In this document: piece by piece, positions 17,829 through 27,374 of the stretch
Layout of the letters: every line of letters starts with the position of its first letter
How positions within the stretch are numbered: the stretch's first letter is position 1
Assembly: GCF_001644645.1 (NCBI RefSeq)
Contig: NZ_CP011390.1
Location: 2,476,001-2,540,000, forward strand
Reading direction: 5' to 3'
DNA: 64,000 bases
Origin: Flavisolibacter tropicus
GTDB lineage: Bacteria; Bacteroidota; Bacteroidia; Chitinophagales; Chitinophagaceae
Made by a program: the position numbers and the translations under genes
The notes under the pieces: generated by a model
What the model saw: the letters and a program-made list of their open reading frames with translations, nothing else
Databases searched by the model: none
Told to the model about the DNA's origin: nothing

Positions 17829-18227
17829 TTACTTTCTCACTAGCTTAAACGTTTTAGTAACCGTGTTACTTGGATCAGCTCTTGAGGTTAATGTTACAGT
17901 AACAGTACCCACTTCGTTAAAAGGAATATTAGTTACAGTTACATCCATTGGAAATTTAGTAATATAATACTGCTGGTTAAAAATCACCTGGTTGTCGATA
18001 TCCTGGCGGTAAACCACAGTTACATCGACACCGCGCGCAGGCATTATACTTTTCAACAGCACATTAAAATCATACTCTGTACCAAATGTGCGTTGAAATG
18101 CGCCAACAGGAAGTGGATCTATTAACACATTAAGGGTTTGCTCATCGCCAATACCTGTCTCTGTAGAACAACCTGTCATCACCAAAGCAAACAAGCCAGC
18201 GATTATTGTATTTAATAAAATTTTCAT
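17829..18227 (-). CDS. small lipoprotein, partner of the 1153-aa secreted protein
   Basis: The 132-aa protein has a lipoprotein signal peptide ending VMTGCSTE (Cys 20). The mature part is a beta-sandwich-like domain of about 105 residues rich in Val and Thr, with features such as MDVTVTNIPFNEVGTVTVTLTSR (quoted only as a general pattern) resembling fibronectin- or Ig-like folds. The gene follows the giant type IX-secreted protein by 12 bp and shares its terminator, so the two are co-expressed. A natural guess is that it anchors or escorts the large protein at the outer membrane. That is inference from position. Confidence 0.7.
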   Translation of the reverse strand: MKILLNTIIAGLFALVMTGCSTETGIGDEQTLNVLIDPLPVGAFQRTFGTEYDFNVLLKSIMPARGVDVTVVYRQDIDNQVIFNQQYYITKFPMDVTVTNIPFNEVGTVTVTLTSRADPSNTVTKTFKLVRK

Positions 18228-18239
18228 TATATCGAAGAA

Positions 18240-21200
18240 TTAAAGTTTAATAATGGTTTGACTGATTGTCTCGTTGCGTTGCAAATTGGTAAGCACTAAT
18301 TGGTATACACCACTAGCCCACTTCTCCATTGAAATAGAAGCTTCATTGGTAGTCAATTTAGACTCGTACACTTTCTTACCAAAGCCATCATACAGCGTAA
18401 CTTGTAACTTCTGACCAGTTGTATTCTTAATGAACAAGGTTTTCTGTACTGGGTTTGGATAAGCAGTTACTTCACCATTCCACGTAGCAGAATTATCTAT
18501 GCGGGTAGTTACAAAGTTGTGCGCTGCCGATGTAGAGATACAGCCATTCTCAGTTACCTGTACAGTATACAAGCCAGCTGCCTGAACACGGTGGGTTGTA
18601 CCCGTAGCACCAGCGATTGCTCTGCCATTTAAATACCACTGATTATTGTTGGCTGAACTTGAAGTCAATATATTGCCTGTAGCGCTAATAACAGGCACAG
18701 CAGGTAATGCTTTAACCGTTACAGGAGCAACTGCTGCAAATTCTGAAGTACAGTTGTTGCGTGTTGTTCTTACTGTATAGTTTCCGCTAGTGGTAACTGT
18801 ATAGCTTTGAGCCGTTGCACCATTGATAGCAACACCATCTTTAAACCACTGGTTGCCGCTATTAGCAGAAGAAGTAAGGATTACGCTACCACCTTGACAG
18901 AATGTAGTAAGCCCGTTAGTAGTAATACCAGGAGTAACCGGAATCACATTTACGGTCAACAATGCGGCAGCAGATGTTACAGAACCACAATCACCCGTTA
19001 CCACTACATCATAAGAAGCAGCATCTGATGTGCTAATACTAGAAATAGTGTAAGTAGCTGCTGTTGCACCTGTAATATTCACACCATTCTTTCTCCACTG
19101 ATATTGTAAAGTACCTGCACCTGACGCAGCGACACTCATACTTACCGGGCTACGCTCACAAACGGTTTGAGCAGCTGGCGATGTAGTGATTGCTGTTAAA
19201 GCTTTAACAGTTACACTTGTTGTTCTAGTATACTCATCGCAACCACCTGCGGCAGCAACAGTATAGGTAACAGTATAAGTACCAGGCACAGATGCTGTTA
19301 AGTTAATAGCACCTGTAGTTGCATTGATATTCAAACCTGCAGCCGCTGAATATGTACCACCTATAGTACCCGTAAAGCTAGGTGTAGCTGTACCAGTTGC
19401 ACAATAAGGAGTACCGCCATAAGAGAAGCTGGCTGAAGGTGTAGGTGTGATTGTTAAAGTAGCTGTACCAGATACCACTTTTTCGCAAGTAGTGCTGCTG
19501 GCATCTTTCACACTTACTAATGAATAGACGTATGTTCCAGGAACACTTGTAGGTACTACCAGCGTATATGTATTACCCGATGTAGTAGTTACAACTTGGT
19601 TAGCGCCACCATTTACATTATAAGTAAAGGTATAAGGAGCAGTACCATTGCTACCAGTAAATGTAATAGCTGGAGGAGTTGCGCTCTGGCAAACTACTGC
19701 TGTACCACTGATAGTTGCTGTAGGCAACGGATTAACCGTTATACTAGAAGTAGTGGTGTTCGTACAATTACCATTAGAGAATGTATACGTAACCGTATAA
19801 GTTCCTGGAGTGCTGGCAGCCAGATCAATCAATCCACTAGCGCTGATATTCAATCCTGCAGGTGCAGAGAAAGTACCGCCGGCTTGCCCGGTTACTGTCA
19901 GTTGTTGACTACCTGTCTGGCAGAAACTACCACCACTGATAGAAGCTGTAGGCAACTGGTTAACTGTAATTGTAAAGGTCTTAGCAGATCCAGGACAGCC
20001 ATTTGCATCAGGCGTTACTGTGATCGTTGCAGTTACAGGAGCACTTCCGTTATTAACGGCTGTGAAAGCAGCAATATTTCCCGTACCGCTTGCTGCCAAT
20101 CCAATAGAAGGATCAGAATTGGTCCAGCTATACGTTGTTCCTGCTACTGCGCCCAAGAAAGAAATAGCGTTTGTATTTTTATTATGACAAACCACCTGGT
20201 CAGCCACCGTAGTTACCGTTGGTGTAGGTTTTACAGCAATAGTAAATGTTTGCGGTGTACCCGGACAGCCAGCAGCTGTTGGTGTAACCGTAATGATACC
20301 ATTAATAATAGTAGCTCCTGAATTGGTAGTAGTAAAAGAGATTGTACCGTTACCAGAAGCTGCCAATCCGATTGCCGGATTATCATTTACCCAATCATAA
20401 GTAGCACCAGCAATACTGCCACCATTGGCAGGATCTAAATTCATGCTCTGATTGTTACAAATAGAAGTTCCAAAGCCAGAAGGATCAAATGCTGGAATTG
20501 GATTTACAGTTATCGTAATAGTGTTACTATATGTAACAGCAGTATTCGTTGCTGTAACTTTTCTTCTATAATAAGTAGTTTGGCTAACTGAAGGCGCCTG
20601 ATAGGTCAAGTCTTCAGCACCATTAATATCTGTCCAGCTGTTATTATCTGTACTTTGCTGCCATTGGTACCCAGCAATAGGTAGGCCAGATGCAGCCTCA
20701 GTAGAAGAGAATAAAGTAGGGGTACCAGAACCACATATCATCTGATCGTTGGCTACAACACCACCTTCAAATACAAATACGATCGTTACATAGCCTGCGT
20801 CAGTATTAAAACCTTTATCTGAGGTATTTGACATAGAAGCGTCGATATAACTACCGCCGCCGCCGCCAGCATTGGGGTCTGTATTTTGATTACTACCGCC
20901 GCCGCCAGAGTAGCCGCCACCGCCGCCACCGCCGCCGGTGCAGCCATGCGTACCACCTCCGCCACCGAAACCACCAAATGCACCGCTGACAGTATTACCA
21001 CCACGACCTCCATTCAGGAAGCTTAGCCCCTGAGATGGAGAAAATCCCCAGGAAGGAGCATAAAAAGACTCGGTTCCATCTGTAAGATAGCCACCGCCGC
21101 CGGCCCCCCAGCCATTGGTAGATCCAGTTCCTCCATTTCCATTAATTCCACCAGTTCCGGTATTACAATATGAATTCAATCCGGTACTCCCAAAAGAGGC

Positions 21201-21701
21201 ATCGGAAGAAGATATAGCAGCTGCAAGCGGTTGTAAAAAACCGGCGCCGCCGCCGCCAATAATCACTGGTGAGTGCACACTATTGTCAAACTTGACAACA
21301 AAACTACCTCCACCACCGCCTGTAGACCCGCAGGAAGCGTCTCCGCCTTTTTGACCAACCAATACTTTTAATTTGTCACCTGCTACCAATTCTATTTCTC
21401 CCTGTACAACGCGGCCACGGCCTCCGAAATCATGGGCACCGCCACCAGCTGCACCTGCTGCAGTTATGCGATACTTACCTGTTAAGGGCACCGTCCATTC
21501 TTGGATTCCCTGTGTGTTGATCGTTACATTACCATTCAAGGTATTGCCAGCGGGATAAGCAGCATCTACCTGTGCTTGTGTTGGGCCCATGCGTCCTGAT
21601 GCGCCGGCCGTAGTAAAAGAGTACGTAGTTTGCGAATAGCCCCACAATGTCAAAAAGACACTAAAGAGGCAAAAGAGTAAGCCTGTGTAAAGTTTTCTCA
21701 T
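18240..21701 (-). CDS. glycine-rich, Ig/PKD-like repeat protein with type IX sorting domain
   Basis: The 1153-aa secreted protein has a signal peptide (1-23) and a glycine-rich domain (about 80-310), with runs such as GGGGGTHGCTGGGGGGGG encoded by CCGCCGCC-rich DNA. After that come about eight Ig-like or PKD-like units containing repeated motifs (PGTYTVTYT occurs at least twice; ATYTISSIS; NPIPAFDPS). The C-terminus (about 1078-1153), beginning AYPNPVQKTLFIKN, is a type A type IX secretion sorting domain, so the protein should cross the outer membrane and be attached to the surface or released. It is probably an adhesin or matrix protein. It is the first gene of an operon with the lipoprotein at 17829. 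Confidence 0.85.
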   Translation of the reverse strand: MRKLYTGLLFCLFSVFLTLWGYSQTTYSFTTAGASGRMGPTQAQVDAAYPAGNTLNGNVTINTQGIQEWTVPLTGKYRITAAGAAGGGAHDFGGRGRVVQGEIELVAGDKLKVLVGQKGGDASCGSTGGGGGSFVVKFDNSVHSPVIIGGGGAGFLQPLAAAISSSDASFGSTGLNSYCNTGTGGINGNGGTGSTNGWGAGGGGYLTDGTESFYAPSWGFSPSQGLSFLNGGRGGNTVSGAFGGFGGGGGTHGCTGGGGGGGGYSGGGGSNQNTDPNAGGGGGSYIDASMSNTSDKGFNTDAGYVTIVFVFEGGVVANDQMICGSGTPTLFSSTEAASGLPIAGYQWQQSTDNNSWTDINGAEDLTYQAPSVSQTTYYRRKVTATNTAVTYSNTITITVNPIPAFDPSGFGTSICNNQSMNLDPANGGSIAGATYDWVNDNPAIGLAASGNGTISFTTTNSGATIINGIITVTPTAAGCPGTPQTFTIAVKPTPTVTTVADQVVCHNKNTNAISFLGAVAGTTYSWTNSDPSIGLAASGTGNIAAFTAVNNGSAPVTATITVTPDANGCPGSAKTFTITVNQLPTASISGGSFCQTGSQQLTVTGQAGGTFSAPAGLNISASGLIDLAASTPGTYTVTYTFSNGNCTNTTTSSITVNPLPTATISGTAVVCQSATPPAITFTGSNGTAPYTFTYNVNGGANQVVTTTSGNTYTLVVPTSVPGTYVYSLVSVKDASSTTCEKVVSGTATLTITPTPSASFSYGGTPYCATGTATPSFTGTIGGTYSAAAGLNINATTGAINLTASVPGTYTVTYTVAAAGGCDEYTRTTSVTVKALTAITTSPAAQTVCERSPVSMSVAASGAGTLQYQWRKNGVNITGATAATYTISSISTSDAASYDVVVTGDCGSVTSAAALLTVNVIPVTPGITTNGLTTFCQGGSVILTSSANSGNQWFKDGVAINGATAQSYTVTTSGNYTVRTTRNNCTSEFAAVAPVTVKALPAVPVISATGNILTSSSANNNQWYLNGRAIAGATGTTHRVQAAGLYTVQVTENGCISTSAAHNFVTTRIDNSATWNGEVTAYPNPVQKTLFIKNTTGQKLQVTLYDGFGKKVYESKLTTNEASISMEKWASGVYQLVLTNLQRNETISQTIIKL

Positions 21702-22331
21702 ACATCTATTTGGTTTAAAACAAAATGCTAAATAGTGGTGTTTCTTGTATAGTACTTAGCAGGTCTATAAAGGCTTCGCAGAGAACCGTTACCAAATAGA
21801 ATGAAATGATGATTTGTATTTCATCTAAGCAAATGGCTGCTTTTCCAGGCATTCCTGAAAAAACTAAGTTTTCATGTGTAGGTAGGGTACTACAACTTCA
21901 GAGTATATTTAACGTATGCTCTTTAGTTATTTTATGGCAGGCGCAAAGGTGTTATATCTTTTTTGAATACAATATTCACTGATTTTCAATCTTATTCATA
22001 TAATGCTTTACTCTTATTAATGATATAGTTAATACCCTACACTTTGCATCGTACATTTACGATTCTAGCTAATCGTATACCTATATGCGAATAAATAATA
22101 CCCTTAAAACTGCGCTTATTGGGTAGTGAGAGGTTTAACCATAACTACATAGCAAAAGCATTTAGCGTTAATAGGGGTTGCATTTATATTTATTACAACA
22201 TAAAAAAATACCCACAACCAGCATCTGGGTAATAGCCGGTTGTAGGTATCTCAATAAAAAAAGCAACTTATACTAGATAGAAAGTACTTTCCTAGTTATA
22301 GTTGCTCTTGCGATATTTCATTTATCATGAT
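21702..22331. other. 630-bp intergenic region
   Basis: It contains the 5' leader of the 1153-aa protein gene and, at the other end, the terminator of the LLM oxidoreductase transcript (22208-22249). The middle (about 21800-22190) is AT-rich with no convincing frame, repeat or RNA. No clear TTTG/TAnnTTTG promoter was found. Confidence 0.45.
22208..22249 (-). terminator. intrinsic terminator after the LLM oxidoreductase gene
   Basis: ATACCCACAACCAGC (22208-22222) pairs with GCCGGTTGTAGGTAT (22235-22249), 15 positions with two wobble or mismatch pairs. On the minus strand it is followed by a TTTTTTTA run. It lies 83 bp after the stop at 22332. Confidence 0.75.
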
Positions 22332-23363
22332 CTACTTCTTCAACGCCTCTCGCACCTTGGGAGCGATCTTTGTCCCAAAGATCTCAATCGACTTCATCAT
22401 CGATGCATGTGAGGGCCCACCTACATCCATATGCGCAGAAAACCGGGTAAGCCCAAATAGCTCCTGCATGTGGAGTATCTTCTCAATAGCCTCATTGGCA
22501 TCACCAATAATCAAATGACCTTGCGGAGCTCTTCCGTGTTCAAACTGCTGCTTTTGATAGGGTGGCCAACCTCTTTGCCGACCAATGCGGTTCATTTGTG
22601 CAGCATACAATGGATAATATTCATCGGCAACCTGCTGACTGTTCTCACCAAAGAAGGAATGCATATGTACGCCTACCTGTAGTGTATCGGGGTTGTGATC
22701 ATAATGCGCATAGGCTCTTCTGTAATAATCAAACAAGGCTTTAAAATGTTCCGGGCTGCCACCAATAATAGCAAAGATCACAGGCAATCCTAACCGCCCT
22801 GCCCTCAACACCGACTCTGGCGTACCTCCTACAGCCACCCAAATGGGCAACTGTCCGTTTACAGCACGGGGATATACTTCCTGGTTTACCAACGCTGGTC
22901 GGAATTTCCCATTCCAGCTTATGCTTTTTTCTTTATTGATTTGTAGTAGCAACTCCAGCTTCTCTTCAAAGAGTGCATCATAGTCTCTTAGGTCAAAACC
23001 AAAAAGAGGAAACGACTCGGTAAAGCTACCGCGGCCTACCATTAGCTCAGCGCGGCCACCTGATATACCATCTACCGTAGCAAAATTTTGATATAAACGC
23101 ACCGGGTCAGTGGAACTAAGTACCGATACGGCACTCCCTAGTTTTATGTTTTTAGTGACTGTTGCAGCAGCAGCCAATACTATCTCGGGAGACGATACTG
23201 CATAATCAGGACGGTGATGTTCACCAATACCAAAAAAGTCCAGCCCTACTTCATCCATCAACTTTATTTCTTCAATGATCTCCTGCAACCGCTGATGAGC
23301 CGGTTGCGCTTCACCGTTGCTATTGATATGCAAATCGCCAAACATACCTACACCTATTTCCAT
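22332..23363 (-). CDS. LLM-class flavin-dependent oxidoreductase
   Basis: The 343-aa luciferase-like monooxygenase fold is recognised by GIGEHHRPDYAVSSPEIV (about 46-63) with the family's His-His pair, GSAVSVLSSTDPVRLYQNF (about 77), and the glycine-rich LMVGRGSFTESFP (about 105). A later segment, GRLGLPVIFAIIGG, also fits. Proteins of this class use FMN or F420; in Bacteroidota FMN is expected. Substrate unknown. It is likely the last gene of a run with pirin and dienelactone hydrolase (gaps of 104 and 43 bp), a set reminiscent of detoxification of aromatic or electrophilic compounds, though that is inference. Confidence 0.85.
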   Translation of the reverse strand: MEIGVGMFGDLHINSNGEAQPAHQRLQEIIEEIKLMDEVGLDFFGIGEHHRPDYAVSSPEIVLAAAATVTKNIKLGSAVSVLSSTDPVRLYQNFATVDGISGGRAELMVGRGSFTESFPLFGFDLRDYDALFEEKLELLLQINKEKSISWNGKFRPALVNQEVYPRAVNGQLPIWVAVGGTPESVLRAGRLGLPVIFAIIGGSPEHFKALFDYYRRAYAHYDHNPDTLQVGVHMHSFFGENSQQVADEYYPLYAAQMNRIGRQRGWPPYQKQQFEHGRAPQGHLIIGDANEAIEKILHMQELFGLTRFSAHMDVGGPSHASMMKSIEIFGTKIAPKVREALKK

Positions 23364-23467
23364 GCTCGTAGTTTTTTGCGAAGGTAATTCTCTATACTGG
23401 TGAAGGTGCTAACTCTATGCCGCTGTTGGTCATCAATACGTAAAAAGCTAAATAGAGATTAACTCGA

Positions 23468-24385
23468 TCAGGAAAGTGGTTCTGGGCGCGGTGCACTGCC
23501 TGCGGGTTTTGACTTATCATCCGGCAGCGGAATAAACTCTTGATTATCATTCGGCGGCAGTATAATGCGACCTTGCTTCCAATCTTCCTTAGCCTGTTCA
23601 ATACGCTCCCTCCGGGAGGAAACAAAGTTCCACCATATGAAACGTTCACCTAGCGGCTCACCACCAAGCAACATCAATGTAGTTGGTTCCTTGGCAACAA
23701 TTACCGGATCTGCGCCTTTTGTAAATACCAGCATTTGTCCCTGGTGATAAATTGTACCAGCTACCTCTACACTTCCTTTAGCCAGATAAATACCTCTTTC
23801 TGTGTGCCCTTTAGGTAATCCAAAACGTGCTCCCGGCTCCAGTATCACGTGCAGGTAAAATAATGGCGAATTAGTTTTAACATCATTACCTAGTCCATAG
23901 GCACTACCGGCAATAAGACGCATCCATACACCCTTATCCGTAAAGATGGGCAATTGCTCTGGCGTATAGTTCGTAAAAGAAGGAGCATCTTCTTCATCCT
24001 TTTCAGGTAAGGCCACCCAGGTTTGAATCATTTCCAGCTCGCCGCCCACTAAAGCTGCAGGATCTTCAAACCGTTCAGAATGCGCTATGCCCCTACCAGC
24101 TGTCATCCAGTTTACTTCACCCGGCCGGATGATCTGCTCTACACCAAGACTGTCGCGGTGAGTAACTTGTCCACCAAAAAGATAACTAACAGTAGACAGA
24201 CCAATATGCGGATGCGGCAATACATCTAATGATGAGCCTATTGCTGGCGCCACGTCTATAGGCCCGGCATGATCCATAAAGATGAAAGGACCAACCATGC
24301 GGCGAAGCCGAAAAGGAAGAATGCGTTTCACTTTCATGGAAGCACTGATGGCAGCAGGGCGGGCGTCAATAACGAGATCGAGCAT
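23468..24385 (-). CDS. pirin family protein
   Basis: The 305-aa bicupin carries the pirin metal site in the first cupin: PHPHIGLSTVSYLFGG (about 57-72), then THRDSLGVEQIIRPGEVNWM (about 75-94). These give the three His and one Glu ligands of bacterial pirins. The conserved GRGIAHSE segment follows. Pirins are iron-dependent quercetinase-like or regulatory proteins; which activity applies here is unknown. It is cytoplasmic. The C-terminal 25 residues are Pro/Lys/Ser-rich and probably flexible. The gene lies between the dienelactone hydrolase and LLM oxidoreductase genes in the same orientation. Confidence 0.88.
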   Translation of the reverse strand: MLDLVIDARPAAISASMKVKRILPFRLRRMVGPFIFMDHAGPIDVAPAIGSSLDVLPHPHIGLSTVSYLFGGQVTHRDSLGVEQIIRPGEVNWMTAGRGIAHSERFEDPAALVGGELEMIQTWVALPEKDEEDAPSFTNYTPEQLPIFTDKGVWMRLIAGSAYGLGNDVKTNSPLFYLHVILEPGARFGLPKGHTERGIYLAKGSVEVAGTIYHQGQMLVFTKGADPVIVAKEPTTLMLLGGEPLGERFIWWNFVSSRRERIEQAKEDWKQGRIILPPNDNQEFIPLPDDKSKPAGSAPRPEPLS

Positions 24386-24428
24386 AGGTAAATAGGTTAA
24401 GGCAATAATTATATAAATAAAACACTAA

Positions 24429-25316
24429 CTACTTCAGTTTCTCATTGAAAAAATCAATGGTTCGCTTCCAAGCCAACTCAGCAGCCACTTTATCATAACG
24501 TGGTGTGGTATCATTATGAAAACCGTGATTAACGTTAGGATATATGTATGCCGTATATTCTTTGTTATTAGCTTTTAACGCAGCTTCGTAAGCTGGCCAG
24601 CCTTCATTGACCCTCGTATCCAAAGCAGCATAGTGCAGTAGTAAGGGTGCTTTTATTTTGGGAACATCTTCCGTTGCCGGCTGACCACCATAAAAAGGAA
24701 CAGCGGCAGCAAGGTCTGGTATGCGCACAGCCATCATATTAGCAATCCAGCCCCCAAAGCAGAAGCCTACGACTCCTACTTTTCCATTACAGTCTTTATG
24801 ATTTTTCAAATAGTCAAACCCTGCAATAAAATCTTCCAGCATTTCATTACGATCCCGTTTGCTTTGCAGCTCACGTCCGGCATCGTCATTACCAGGATAT
24901 CCACCTAAGGGCGTTAGCGCATCTGGCGCTAGTGAAATAAATCCTGCTAATGCTGCTCTTCTGGCCACATCCTCAATATGGGGGTTCAATCCGCGGTTTT
25001 CATGAACCACTACAATGCCGCCAAGCTTCTTTTTATTATCAGCCGGCATAGATAAGAGGGCCTTTATCTTGCCGCCACCTTTCGGCGACTCATAAGTAAT
25101 GTATTCTGATTTAATACGCGGATCGTCTGATTTGATTTGCAATGAACCCTTATAATCAGGCATTAAAAAGCTCATCAGTGAGGTTACAGTAAGTCCACCT
25201 ACGGCGTAGAGGGAAAGCTTTTGCATAAAATCGCGGCGCGAAACACGGTTGTGTGCGTAGTCGTCATATAGGTCAAATACTTCCTGTTTAACGTCTTCCT
25301 TTTTGATTTCGTTCAT
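24429..25316 (-). CDS. dienelactone hydrolase family protein with Tat-like signal
   Basis: I choose ATG 25316-25314, giving a 295-aa product starting [11 protein letters not shown]; a longer frame from 25358 is less plausible. The N-terminus carries [16 protein letters not shown] (about 24-39), a twin-arginine signal, so the folded enzyme is probably exported. The alpha/beta-hydrolase core has the DLH triad: Cys in [10 protein letters not shown] (about 181-190), Asp in ALDTRVN (about 229) and His in NVNHGFHND (about 259). An oxyanion region is seen at [13 protein letters not shown] enzymes open cyclic lactones or esters; the Cys nucleophile fits true dienelactone-hydrolase chemistry. Confidence 0.87.
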   Translation of the reverse strand: MNEIKKEDVKQEVFDLYDDYAHNRVSRRDFMQKLSLYAVGGLTVTSLMSFLMPDYKGSLQIKSDDPRIKSEYITYESPKGGGKIKALLSMPADNKKKLGGIVVVHENRGLNPHIEDVARRAALAGFISLAPDALTPLGGYPGNDDAGRELQSKRDRNEMLEDFIAGFDYLKNHKDCNGKVGVVGFCFGGWIANMMAVRIPDLAAAVPFYGGQPATEDVPKIKAPLLLHYAALDTRVNEGWPAYEAALKANNKEYTAYIYPNVNHGFHNDTTPRYDKVAAELAWKRTIDFFNEKLK

Positions 25317-25427
25317 GTGGACCAGTTTGTGATTGACTTTAAATTTAAATAAATCCACTGGTATCTAAACGGACGCTTTTATGCCCTTAGCTTTCGTCAA
25401 CCCAATAGTACTGTTTTCAATAAAGGA

Positions 25428-25585
25428 GTGCGTACTGAGTTGACAGAGGGCGGTTAACAGTTAGCAGTTGGTAGAAAACAGCTCAATATTGCCGACTCTC
25501 AACTGTTAACTGCCTACTGATATACGACGGCATAACTTAAATTGGCATAAATCTATAGCTGGTGTAAAATTTTATATATACAAGT
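25428..25585. repeat. dispersed hairpin repeat, copy a
   Basis: The left arm is GGCGGTTAACAGTTAGCAGT (25449-25468). The right arm, CTCAACTGTTAACTGCC (about 25498-25514), reads back as the same motif on the other strand, with a roughly 30-nt loop. The flanks (GTGCGTACTGAGTTGACAG before; GGCATAACTTAAATTGGCAT and TATATACAAG after) match copy b at 31432-31602. It ends just before the PAP2 phosphatase gene. Confidence 0.75.
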
Positions 25586-25586
25586 A

Positions 25587-26300
25587 ATGAAAAGCAACTC
25601 ATCGTTTATAGGAAAATATAGCAAGAAGCTTCCTCTGCCCTTAATACTGCTATTATTTTTATTTGTAGGCGCTATTGGCTTATTCACCCTGATTATGCAT
25701 GAAGTACTTCAAGAAAGAGAAGAACAGGTGGACCATCACATCTTTCAATTTCTATCAAGCCATGTAATCAATCCATCACTAACCCCATTCATGAAAACCG
25801 TCACCTATTTTGCTTCAGCGACCTTTTTACAGATCGCATATATAATACTGATAGCTTTTTATATCATCCTCAAAAATTGGAAGCGAGCTCTTGAAATTGC
25901 TGCTATTGGGATGGGTGGCTTCATTGTCAATTACTTTATGAAACTTTTCTTTCACCGCGTCCGTCCCCCAGATCCTTTGATTGCTCCTTTACAGAACTTT
26001 AGCTTTCCAAGTGGGCATGCCACATCTGCCTTTATCTTTTATGGATTATTAGCCTACCTGATTTGGAAGACAGACCTAAACCGAACGTATAAATATTTGA
26101 CTGCTACCGTTCTGATTATCTTTTCCTTGCTTATTGGTTTTAGTCGCGTGTATTTAAGAGTACACTACCCTAGCGATGTGGTGGCTGGTTTTTGCATAGG
26201 ATTTTCGTGGCTGGTAATAACGATATCGCTATTTACGCGTTTAAAAAAGAAAGCGGATATAGAGGAAAAACAAGAAGCAACTCAGCCTGACAAGGTCTAA
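25587..26300 (+). CDS. PAP2-family phosphatase, integral membrane
   Basis: The 237-aa protein has six predicted membrane helices and the three-part phosphatidate phosphatase signature: KLFFHRVRPPDP (about 112-123), SFPSGHATSAF (about 131-141) and SRVYLRVHYPSDVVAGF (about 184-200). These hold the catalytic Arg, His nucleophile and Asp. Such enzymes remove phosphate from lipid phosphates, for example undecaprenyl pyrophosphate, phosphatidic acid or PGP, at the outer face of the inner membrane. A charged tail follows the last helix. It is a single plus-strand gene immediately downstream of a dispersed hairpin repeat. Confidence 0.88.
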   Translation: MKSNSSFIGKYSKKLPLPLILLLFLFVGAIGLFTLIMHEVLQEREEQVDHHIFQFLSSHVINPSLTPFMKTVTYFASATFLQIAYIILIAFYIILKNWKRALEIAAIGMGGFIVNYFMKLFFHRVRPPDPLIAPLQNFSFPSGHATSAFIFYGLLAYLIWKTDLNRTYKYLTATVLIIFSLLIGFSRVYLRVHYPSDVVAGFCIGFSWLVITISLFTRLKKKADIEEKQEATQPDKV

Positions 26301-26389
26301 GACTGTATTCATTTCAATAGGCAGGATCTGGATATTGGAAAGGGCAAGGATAAATTCCAAATAATAAACTCCAATTTCCAAATAACAAA

Positions 26390-26428
26390 AGGCGTAAGTA
26401 TACTCCACTAAAGGGCATACTTACGCCT
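26390..26428. terminator. bidirectional stem-loop between PAP2 gene and the 167-aa gene
   Basis: AGGCGTAAGTAT (26390-26401) pairs perfectly with ATACTTACGCCT (26417-26428), 12 bp with a 15-nt loop. It is 14 bp past the minus-strand stop at 26442, with a T-rich stretch beyond (TTTGTTATTTGG). It can end both convergent transcripts. Confidence 0.7.
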
Positions 26429-26441
26429 ACTAATTTGATTC

Positions 26442-26945
26442 TTATAATACGTACTCTGCTTCCAGACTGATTACCCCCGGATCACTGTTCACCGCTATAC
26501 GTTGCTTCCAATTCCTGGCCCGTCGCATAGCTGGCAGCAAACTGGTGGGTTTATCAAATTGATCGTCGTAAAAACAAAGCTGATATACCTTATCCTTTAT
26601 CAGTGTTTCCATATGAATGGAAACGTTAGTTATATACCCCTTTTCATTGTGTTTTTCTACTATCCTACAGCCAGTCAGTTCTAAAAGCGGTACAGTCAAT
26701 TCTGAAAAACATCCAGAACGATGAAAAAGAAAAACCAGTACCTTTTGCTTCCGATCCAATCCAATGATTCGATCTTCAAACACTTCTACATGTTCTATTT
26801 GAAGCTTATGTTTCTCAACCATGCCTTGATAAGCCAATGACAATGCTAATTGATTTCTCTTTTTATTTTGCTCCCTGATCACCTGTCCCACTCCTAATAA
26901 TCCTAAGACCAGCATGGAAATAAGTATAATAATAACTGGCTCCAT
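26442..26945 (-). CDS. small membrane-anchored protein, paralogue of the one at 29271
   Basis: The 167-aa protein has one N-terminal membrane helix (about 4-22), a basic stretch (REQNKKRNQLA) and a soluble domain of about 130 residues. The core FEDRIIGLDRKQKVLVFLF (about 58-76) corresponds to AQRIIGLDAIMQKILVFEI in the protein at 29271-29780, and both end with an A-x-x-W-K/E motif near the C-terminus. I recognise no known family. It lies 20 bp after the Rnk-like gene and is probably co-transcribed with it and the glutamate-synthase-like gene. Confidence 0.7.
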   Translation of the reverse strand: MEPVIIILISMLVLGLLGVGQVIREQNKKRNQLALSLAYQGMVEKHKLQIEHVEVFEDRIIGLDRKQKVLVFLFHRSGCFSELTVPLLELTGCRIVEKHNEKGYITNVSIHMETLIKDKVYQLCFYDDQFDKPTSLLPAMRRARNWKQRIAVNSDPGVISLEAEYVL

Positions 26946-26965
26946 ATTAAACGGTATTTAGCTAC

Positions 26966-27367
26966 TTATTCAAACTCATTAATAACCTCAACAATGGTAA
27001 ACGTCTTCCTACCAGAAGGCACATCCCACTCCACTTGTTGTCCTTTACGAAAACCAATTAGCGCAGTACCTATTGGCGACATTACCGATATTCGTCTTTG
27101 TTTTACATCTGCATTATTAGGCGTTACTAATCGCAGTATCATTAACTTCTTGTCCTGTTCTTCTTTGATAGTAACAACAGAATTTAACCGCACTGCATCA
27201 TTCGGAAAATCTTCACTGCTTACTAATTTGGCCTTCTTTAACTCAGACTCTAACTCGGCTATATTTTTATGATCAAACGCCACACTCCAGATGCCACCCT
27301 TTAAGTATTTCATGATAATATCATAATCGTCTTGTACCAGTATCAATTGCTCTTTTACCTTTTGCAT
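26966..27367 (-). CDS. GreA/GreB-family, Rnk-like transcription factor
   Basis: The 133-aa protein has a short N-terminal helical region and a C-terminal FKBP-like GreA/B domain: ISVMSPIGTALIGFRKGQQVEWDVPSG (shown in part, about 93-119), with the SPIGTALIG and KGQ landmarks of the family. The N-terminal coiled coil is too short for a full GreA finger, which fits Rnk-like proteins that bind RNA polymerase and modulate elongation. The gene is 7 bp downstream of the glutamate-synthase-like gene and belongs to the same operon. Confidence 0.82.
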   Translation of the reverse strand: MQKVKEQLILVQDDYDIIMKYLKGGIWSVAFDHKNIAELESELKKAKLVSSEDFPNDAVRLNSVVTIKEEQDKKLMILRLVTPNNADVKQRRISVMSPIGTALIGFRKGQQVEWDVPSGRKTFTIVEVINEFE

Positions 27368-27374
27368 AACTGAA

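Noticed and set aside
19596..20321. 241-codon plus-strand frame within the 1153-aa protein gene
   Set aside because: Antisense shadow of the Thr/Val-rich repeats, with a Cys/Arg/Ser-rich product typical of a wrong frame.
23392..23649. 85-codon minus-strand frame near the pirin gene
   Set aside because: Overlaps pirin in another frame; no independent support.
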